Of a stretch of DNA of 64,000 bases, positions 1-64,000 are shown piece by piece. A program made the translations under genes and the position numbers. The DNA lies in NCBI GenBank assembly GCA_054601695.1, contig BAAHQB010000217.1:248001-312000 (forward strand), given 5' to 3'. The stretch is from Amorphochlora amoebiformis (taxonomy: Eukaryota > Cercozoa > Chlorarachniophyceae). Under the pieces are notes generated by a model. It saw only the letters and a list, made by a program, of their open reading frames with translations. It searched no databases and had not been told where the DNA came from. The number at the start of each line of letters is the position of its first letter. The stretch's first letter is position 1.

Positions 1-6415
<6,415 letters not shown>

Positions 6416-7409
6416 TAATTACACTGCATACTAGCATACAGTTCTCAATTCTATCTAATCACGTTGTACAACTCTCGAATCAGACACTGGAATTCAATAA
6501 CCTAGATAACCGAATGAATGAATGAATGTAATAACCCGTCAAATGAAAATTTAGAGGTGCTTCTAGGCTTGCTTGAATGATCCATATCTACATACTAGAC
6601 ATACTCTAGACTAGCTACTCCAACAAGATAATAGCTTGTTGTAATTAGTTAGTCTAGATCGCTAGCTAGCTAGGTAGTATATCTAGTATATATGGTAGTC
6701 TAGATAAGCTAGATAAGGCCACTAGTGCCAGGCTCATGCCAGAGTCAAGTTGATCTAGTCGATATCTAGATTTAACCTAGTTAACTATAATCAAGATTGA
6801 TGATACTAGTAATTAACACTCCATGTACAACTTAGATATATTGGACAGTACGTATGGGCTAAATGATTACTATACTCTAGATATTCTAGATACTATCACT
6901 AGTATCATAGCCACTATTATAATATTCCACTAGTTCTAGGTATCACAGCCCATGATCATATTCAGTATAGCCGCTCGACTCTTTCGTAAAAAGCTTGGCC
7001 GGTATTTATCATTTACATCTAGACAGTGTAAACAAATTGTACCGTGTATCAAATTGATGGAATAAAAAGTTGGAAAATTGTTGCAATCAGGTTCTAGCAA
7101 TACTCATCAGTGCCATTTCCTGTGCATAGGACTCTCCACTCGAGTCCGCGCCGTCGTGAAAGACTACCCACTGAATTACCGAAAAATTAAACCACATTCG
7201 GGCGAACTTCACAGTGGCGGCAGAATCCCCGCTATACCGCCTTTGTCCTCTTATTATAGGTCAAATATTCCAGGAGACAACTTTTTGTGGATTGTCTTCG
7301 GCGATTTCAAGTGCAAACCTTCCAGAAATTCGGTTCCAGAAAAGAAGAACGGTTTCAATACTGCTTCCGACGTGGTTGTTCTCCGCTTTCAAAAACCCGA
7401 CGCGCAGCC
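6416..7409. other. Spacer with CTAG-rich block, then 5' flank of the EF-hand gene
   Basis: About 6590-6990 is unusually dense in CTAG, TCTAGA and ACTAGT motifs. It lies just after the proposed end of the left-hand gene. From about 7000 to 7409 the sequence becomes GC-richer and probably holds the 5' UTR and promoter of the EF-hand gene. Reading frames at 7078-7491 overlap it but show no recognisable protein. Confidence 0.6.
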
Positions 7410-8467
7410 ATGGGCGCCTGCAGCAGTAGTCAGTGCAAGAAATGCCACGAGAGGGCAACAATACGCCAAATACGCCAGCGGCTCGACATAATATTCCGTG
7501 AGTGTCCCTCCTTCCAGAAAATTCGAGAGAAAAGCTGACAGGGGTGTGTTTTTCCTCATATGGGAAAGAGCTGTGCTTAATACTCTTTTTTTTTGGTTGG
7601 GTAATATGTGGATTTCTGTTGTGAACGTGTTCGAATGCATGTCTCGTTGGGAATGATTCGTGTGTTGAAGATATTTGTACGTCTATACATGTTTGCATAT
7701 TTACCAATGATTTTGCTGGTTGGGGTTGGAGCATGGAAGGGAGGGTCAACGATATAGAGGCACACCGAATAGAAGCAGAGAGAGAAAAAAGAGAGAGAGA
7801 GAGAGAGAGAAGGAAGCGTGAGAGAAAGTGAGCAAGTAGGTTGGGATATAAGAAGGGGGGGATGGTCTCTTGTCTTCTTAGGGGGAGCAGGGGTGCCGGT
7901 AATGCAACTTAGTGGTCGCGTAACATGTTGCAGGCTCGTAAAAGAATCAAAATATATCTACATATGTGAATACTTACTAGTCAAATAAAACTATACACAT
8001 AGATGCATCATTGTGCAGATATATATATACATACATATATAGTCGTACGTAATTATAAAATGAATCTAAAAAAAAATAGGCCGTTTGGACAAAGATAACG
8101 ATGGTCGCGTAAGTCTAGTGGAAGCCACGAAGTGCATCTTAAATTCTCGCAGACAGAATTCCTATAAGAATAAAAATTCGGCTTGCAGAGTTCAAATCGA
8201 GCAAATGTTCAAATTGGTACGACTGCTTTCTCAGGGTTTCTTAATGTCAGTTAAGGTTGGGTTAGGTTGATTTGGGGGGTTATATGATTTTGGGAGATGG
8301 GAGATGAGATGAAATGGCCGAAAATTTCCTAAGGTTTAGCCGTAGGGTCCCCCTTGTGAATGATTTGGTTGTGATTTGCGCTATGTTTGTGTGTTTCCAG
8401 GTCGGGATTGATCACGAAAAGGTGTGGGCAGATGTCAATTGTGTACATGTCATATATCTATTATATA

Positions 8468-8508
<41 letters not shown>

Positions 8509-8873
8509 TTTGTATGTATAATATAAAACTGTAATAATATAATTTACCACTCTTCTCATTCATGTACACATTTTGGCATTTTGCACCTATTTGAATACGT
8601 ATAATATGTGTACACATTAAAAATTCTCATTAATATTTTATCATCAGAGCATGACATCCGATCAATTCATCGCCGTTTACTCGGGAATTTTATGTACCCA
8701 TAAACCTAACAAAACAATTTTTCTCGACTTATCCATACCTGACTCGACAACCCGGCCTCCTTTAGCATTCTCTCCTCTTGTCTGATTTTTTCCTCCTCTC
8801 TCTCAAAATACGTAGTAAGAAACGTAATATATAAATGAGACATATGCACACATATACACACATATATACATAT

Positions 8874-8905
<32 letters not shown>

Positions 8906-8928
8906 TACATATACATAATATATGTATA

Positions 8929-8969
<41 letters not shown>

Positions 8970-9661
8970 ATACAAACACATAATACACATACACATATAT
9001 ACAGATATGCATGCATATAGCGTTATATATACACACATATGCACATGTGCACATAAATGTAATATACATACACACACACACACATACACACACATATATT
9101 GTATACATATATATATATATATATTTATATATATAACTATACATATATAGACATATATACATATAAATTCATATTTCCCGTAAATGCACAGTACTCTTTC
9201 TTCTCTCTTACGGATAGTGATTTCTCTGATTTTCAGATAATCGCAAGTTCACTCTCGAACAGTTCCAAAAGGCACTAGTTAAGATGTTTGGGAGGTATGT
9301 TACTCACCTTACATATCAAACTATCCTAAATTATGTGTCTACGTATTTGATACATGTAAAAAACAACACAAAGTATACACTACATTATTAAGGTTATGAT
9401 AAATCAGATGTATGTGTGATATACTTAACATTTATGTTCACACCATACCGCGGCACATTACCTCAACAAATATACGCTCCTACAATTGAGACCAAACATA
9501 ACAAACAAAACATTTTCAGAGATATTGCCGGCGACTGTCCATTTAAGGCCGTCCCAACCAAAAAAACAAGCATTAGTCGAGTGGCTATCGCCGCTGTACC
9601 AGTGCGATCTGGTCGATCGTACTCTACTTCCGAATTCTCCAAGCGCATCAACACAATATGA
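7410..9661 (+). CDS. Small N-acylated EF-hand calcium-binding protein
   Basis: Six exons chain with consistent phase: 7410-7497, 8080-8216, 8401-8421, 8648-8693, 9237-9294, 9520-9661 (TGA), giving about 163 residues. The start is chosen because it yields [12 protein letters not shown], a classic N-myristoylation site (Gly2, Ser6) with nearby cysteines for palmitoylation, so membrane anchoring is expected. Exons 1-2 create a complete EF-hand: helix [11 protein letters not shown], loop [12 protein letters not shown] (acidic or Asn/Asp ligands at 1, 3, 5 and Glu at 12), and helix EATKCIL. Later segments ([29 protein letters not shown]) resemble degenerate EF-hand helices. The tail is basic and Ser-rich. 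The overall shape resembles the neuronal calcium sensor, calcineurin-B and CBL class, but I cannot assign a family. A perfect donor consensus (GTAAGT) sits inside the EF loop codons. Exon 3 could extend to 8448 in the same phase. Confidence 0.7.
7498..8079. other. Intron 1 of the EF-hand gene, with purine-rich GA tract
   Basis: The intron begins with a perfect GTGAGT donor at 7498. A GA-repeat tract lies at 7778-7830, followed by an AG/G-rich stretch to 7900. No exon-like segment was seen. Confidence 0.55.
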
Positions 9662-10276
9662 ACTTCACTCGGATGGTCCAGATTCTAAGGATTCGATACA
9701 TATACTAGATAGATATCAGCGGAAAACGTACGCGTGGACGTATAGCCAGATGAGGCTAGGACTAACAGTATTGTATCATCAATCAATCAGTTGTGTTAAT
9801 TGTGTGTTCCTAGTGGTTGCTACAGTCTAGTCAGTATCATAACTTGTAAATATTTTCACAATTATTATAATTCAATGATTATCCAACTTGGTGACATTCT
9901 AGACTCCGAGTAGGCTATTGATAAGATGCTGAAAGATACTACTATTCCAGTATTGTAACTTCAACTTCTATCTAGTCTATATCATAGTGAGCATCTAGAC
10001 TATCCAGATATACATCATGCACGTGGTCTGACGTACTAATTTTTCCAGTTGAAGTTCTGTCTCTACGGAGAAGTGCTGCGTAGCTTATATATTGTGTTAC
10101 GCAGCCCACACTATAATTGTATAATACTTAAAACGTAAAGTTTCAACTAGTTCCTAGATAATCCGACTTGTCCAAGTTAAATTTTGCCTCTACTGGTGTG
10201 TTATTGTTTAAATATTTATCACCTATTAATTATGATTCAAAGACAATTCAAATAAATTCAAATATTATTGCGGAAA
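9662..10276. other. Convergent intergenic spacer, CTAG-rich
   Basis: The spacer lies between the stop of the EF-hand gene (+) and the stop of the lipase gene (-). It is rich in TCTAGA, CTAGAC, CTAGTC and ACTAGT motifs (about 9690-10180). No open exon was seen. It probably contains both 3' UTRs and polyadenylation regions. Confidence 0.6.
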
Positions 10277-21969
<11,693 letters not shown>

Positions 21970-22345
21970 CTAAAAACAATTAATACTAGGTGTAGGCTTC
22001 CGTGTAGCTCGAATCTAGGGAGTGTCATATACATCGTACATCAGACTACAGTCTTAGATGTATGCGGTAGAATATTTTGTCTGAGTATACGCTAGATGCT
22101 TTAGTCTATATGCGTTGTGCGCTTTTTTACAGCTAAATGAACGTGACCGGAACCTAAACCTAAACCGGAACCTAAACTTACCCGGAACCTAAGCCGAAGG
22201 TTACACACCTTGAGGTCTTTTTTCCCGAACCTGCGAATTTGATCTAATTTATTAATAGAAGGTGCTCCTTCGGTGATTTAGAGTAATGTAAATTCTTGGC
22301 GGAATCACCTTAAGATTCCCTTCGTCGGGATAGGGCACAGGCGCT
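21970..22345. promoter_or_regulatory. Divergent spacer between lipase and receptor kinase
   Basis: The two genes point away from each other across roughly 375 bp, so their promoters are presumably shared or overlapping (inference). The motif CCGGAACCT occurs three times at 22147-22191 within AACCTAAAC-like sequence. No TATA box can be singled out against the AT-rich background. It may also contain the missing first lipase exon. Confidence 0.4.
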
Positions 22346-46784
<24,439 letters not shown>

Positions 46785-47441
46785 TGCACACGCTCAAGTC
46801 GCGCATACCCACTACGGTGTAGACGGTCTGACGGTAGAAGTTAGTGGTAAATCTCTAGAATCTAGTAAGCTTCACCGGCGATATCATGGCCTTGATTTAA
46901 ACGTGCATTTGAAGTATCGAATGATACAGTCACCAGTTTCCAAGATTATTGTAGCCATCCTGTGACTCAGATACCGATGTCTACCATAGCCTAGATAGCA
47001 TGAATCTCGCACTGATCTTTTGCTCTAATGGTGAAATCATCAGACTACCGTACCAGAGGCAGTCTCAAGGTGGTAGTTCGTTGAATTTGTCATGATCTAG
47101 TGATAGGCTGTGATAAAACTTGGCATGTAATAGGTCTTTTTTTACTAGTAAATATCATTCATGATATTTAATTTTCAGTCTGTGACTCTCAGTACTACCT
47201 AGACTACATGGATGATGTACAACAAATCGATGATGTATACTTGTTATTTACTAGATATAAACTTGTGATAAGTCAGCATATCACGGTATGTAATATTCAT
47301 ACATATATATGAGGTATATAATGGTATATGGTATGTATGAGTATATGTATATATGGGATCTGCACATACTCATTTTAACATGTTTATAAATATGCATTTA
47401 TACATATACACATATATCATGACATCATAGTATCTACATAC

Positions 47442-47496
<55 letters not shown>

Positions 47497-47755
47497 TAGT
47501 AATATATCACATTACACATACATATAATATTCATATGATATTATACATACACATACATATAGACACAATTATATATTTATGTATAATATGTATTTATAAA
47601 TACTAATGAGTATCGTTAAGAGTATAATATAGTATATGTATATATAATATGTATGTATATATATAATACACGTTCATATTTATACATATATATATATGTG
47701 TCTATTACATATATATATATATATATATATATGTGTGTATGTCATATATATATAT

Positions 47756-47790
<35 letters not shown>

Positions 47791-47990
47791 TATATATATA
47801 TATATATGTATGTGTATATATAATTATATATATATATGTATGCATATGATATATACATATATATATATATTTATTTATTTATATAATATATATATATATA
47901 TATATTATATACATGCGCATATATAGATATATATAAATATATAAAAATATATATATATATTTATGTAAGTGTGAATAATCAATACTATAA

Positions 47991-48030
<40 letters not shown>

Positions 48031-48643
48031 CATAAACAAATGCTCATTTATATATACATGCATGTATGTACAGTCTAGGCATCGTGTGTATGTGAATATA
48101 TACATCATCATATCTAATTATATATTCATCATAGATAGACTAGTTTTATTCATATACATATATATATATATATATGTATATACATATATATATATACATA
48201 TATATATATACACTATATATATATGAACATATATATATATATGAACATATGCCATACTTATTTATATTCCATTTTGATATTAATCTATATGTCGTTTACA
48301 TATATATAGTCTAGATGTTGTTCCAGGGTGTAATTTATTGTAAGTTTTGTCGCAGTTGTTTGTTGTATGCCTACTAGGCCTAGGATATCACGACATCATC
48401 TGTCACCAAAGAGTAGGAATTCTGTCAAGTAAGGAGGAGTAGTAGTAGCCCTGTAGTAAGGAGTAGCAGTAGTAGTGGGATATCACAACATTTGTGAGCA
48501 AAGAGTAGGAATTCTCGGTATGTAGAAGTAGTAAGATATCACGACGTCATTTGGCCCAAAAACACTACGAATTCCCTTTAAATGTACATGCCATGTATTT
48601 AAGGGGTGCTTTATGGTATTTATATATACATATAATATAATAA

Positions 48644-48679
<36 letters not shown>

Positions 48680-48904
48680 ATACACATGTATCATTGTATG
48701 ATGTAATATAGATTGATATATATATATATACACACATATATAAAATATATATATATACACATATATACACATATATTATATATATGTATATGTGTGTGTA
48801 ATACTGTGCATATATATATATGTATACATATATAATACATCATACACCATAAAGTGTCATTTATAAGTGATATATATATATACATATATTCATATATATA
48901 ATAT

Positions 48905-48943
<39 letters not shown>

Positions 48944-48992
48944 TTATAAAAATTCTGTGTGTATATATGTGTACATATACACATATATACAC

Positions 48993-49048
<56 letters not shown>

Positions 49049-49117
49049 GTATATGTATATATAAATATATATATGTGTGGATATATTTATATATCTGTAT
49101 ATATATATATATATATT

Positions 49118-49159
<42 letters not shown>

Positions 49160-49753
49160 TAGATATGTACATATATATATATATACAAATATATATATAT
49201 ATATATAATATATATATATGTATATGTATATATATATATCATGATTATATACACACACGGATAGTGTGTACTAATTATATTATATCTAGTATATATACTA
49301 GATCTAGTAGATATATATATATATATATATCATGATATATATATATATATATACGTTAGGCTATAATATCTAGAATATATCATTGAATATTACAGTATAT
49401 CACTAGTATCTAGAGTATCATTATATCATTTATATGCAAGATACACTCAAAATGATTATACTAGTCATGCAGTGTGTAGAAACCAGATATGCTAGATCCA
49501 GTAAATGTATCCTCAATCTAGTCAATATACACACATATCTAGATATACAAAATATATATACATATCTAGACATATCTAGATATTTCGACGCGTACGTCTA
49601 GTATGCCTAGCATCTAGAGCATGTACGTTCTAATAAGTAGTAGAATAAAGTCTAAATTGTTATTCAATAGATTCATTCCTAGATTCTTACATTGACCTGT
49701 GGAGTAACACTTAAGTACTGGAAGGATGCTCTAACCACTAGCTTAGAACTAGT
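46785..49753. other. Convergent spacer between receptor kinase and ULK4-like gene
   Basis: CTAG-rich blocks lie at each end (about 46850-47270 and 49270-49740), adjoining the two gene stops. Between them are (TA)n tracts at 47440-47495, 47690-47960, 47990-48030, 48150-48260 and 48640-49250. A GTAGTAGG-type repeat appears at 48405-48530. No coding exon was recognised. Confidence 0.6.
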
Positions 49754-60118
<10,365 letters not shown>

Positions 60119-61052
60119 GCCAAGGAACGCGGTTCCGTTTGATGCAGAGAAGCACGTGTGTTACGATCGACCCGACGACTTGTACGACAATTTAGCCTGA
60201 AGAAGGCTGTTCAACCGTAAACTGTTGTCCGAATCCGCCTCTCTTTCCCTATCGTCCCCACAACCCACCAACGCAACGCCCAAAAACTAAATTCCGAACA
60301 CGTCCAACGCGACTGGTTTCACCACAGAGGACACCTGCCGGACAACTGCGCGTGTGCACAGTGCTGTACAAATATACGATATATCGGTCGATACCCTATA
60401 TTTGATATTTGATATATCATAACAAGATATCAGAAATGGTTGACATATAGGTGGCGCAGATATGCAGATATCCCCTCGACTAGACAGTTTCCCGCGTTTT
60501 GACTTGTGACCAACAAGAAGCTTCCTGCCGCGAAAACGCCCACGTCCACCCCCCCATGGACACCGCGCACAAGGTACACTTGCCCTTCTAACCGCGCACT
60601 TTGGCGTATCCTCATCGTCTTGGGTAACTTTGAGGCAGGTGGAATGCTTGGAATCTCGTTTTGAGACTGTTTTTTTTTTGACCGGCCGTGTTCGCAGGCG
60701 GAAGGGGTCGGTGATGTTGCCCTTGAAGGACATGGCTTCGTGGGATCACGCATGCGCTCTTCACGATCTTGGAAGTGGAATATTCCTTTCCAAAAGACTA
60801 GGAAGGTACTCAACTGGCGCATATCATCACTCAAATTAAACCATGCGTATGAACCAATAAAAGCACATCGACCTCGGATGTGTTGGATTTGGGTCATCTG
60901 GATCCAAAATTAAGTATACTGCCTAGTCACAACTTAGAATATACCTTCCTAGGCCTATGATGGGATTGTAGAGTCCTTTGACATGGGAGATATGTTCAAA
61001 AAAAGAAATGTTTATTTCACACCGTGCAATGCACCTACACGTAGATATATAC

Positions 61053-61090
<38 letters not shown>

Positions 61091-61101
61091 TTATATACAT
61101 A

Positions 61102-61136
<35 letters not shown>

Positions 61137-61192
61137 TATGTATACTTATATTAGTTCATCACATATTAATTGGATTTGAAATATGATATCAG
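60119..61192. other. Divergent spacer between ULK4-like gene and right-hand gene
   Basis: The first ~750 bp are GC-richer and contain competing reading frames, including a basic 148-residue minus-strand frame (60733-60287) starting MSFKGNITDPFRLRTR and a short + frame at 60630-60839. None has a recognisable domain. It most likely holds promoters and 5' exons or UTRs of the two genes. A short TA tract lies at 61050-61130. The polypyrimidine-poor acceptor gatatcag at 61185-61192 opens the next exon. Confidence 0.4.

Positions 61193-64000
<2,808 letters not shown>

Noticed and set aside
21987-22034. Candidate first exon of the lipase beginning at 22034 (-)
   Set aside because: It would require a 17-nt intron before exon 21969, which is too short to splice.
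60287-60733. Basic 148-residue minus-strand frame as a separate gene
   Set aside because: Competing frames overlap, no domain is visible and it sits in the divergent promoter region; kept only as a remark in the spacer entry.

Overview
The window is a stretch of a eukaryotic nuclear genome. Its genes are cut into many small exons separated by introns and spacers made largely of (TA)n microsatellite. Exon chains can be followed by eye because splice sites (GT...AG) and reading-frame phase agree from exon to exon. The gene content is a ULK4/RUNKEL kinase, a receptor-type tyrosine-kinase-like protein with a mucin-like ectodomain, a class 3 lipase and a myristoylated EF-hand protein. Together with TTAGGG-type telomere-like repeats, this fits a unicellular opisthokont/holozoan with a repeat-rich genome, for example an ichthyosporean. 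That taxonomic placement is inference.

Layout. 1-6415 (+): 3' part of an unrecognised gene with one huge repeat-filled intron. 7410-9661 (+): small EF-hand protein with an N-terminal MGACSS acylation signal. 10277-21969 (-): class 3 lipase with hydrophobic N-terminal exons and a visible Ser-Asp-His triad. 22346-46784 (+): one gene of about 37 exons coding for about 1,850 residues (signal peptide, repeated ectodomain modules joined by Ser/Thr/Pro linkers, one transmembrane helix, kinase domain, tail). 49754-60118 (-): ULK4/RUNKEL-type kinase of about 1,697 residues in 12 exons. 61193-64000 (+): disordered basic protein that runs off the window.

Gene order gives two convergent pairs (EF-hand/lipase and receptor kinase/ULK4), each with a CTAG-rich spacer, and two divergent pairs (lipase/receptor kinase and ULK4/right-hand gene). 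No functional operon-like link is implied. The receptor kinase, the EF-hand protein and the lipase are each plausible signalling components, but nothing in the sequence ties them together.

The two most unusual aspects are the receptor kinase ectodomain, built from duplicated modules I cannot assign firmly to a known family, and the repeated occurrence of short tandem duplications that begin at or run across exon/intron boundaries in at least three different genes.
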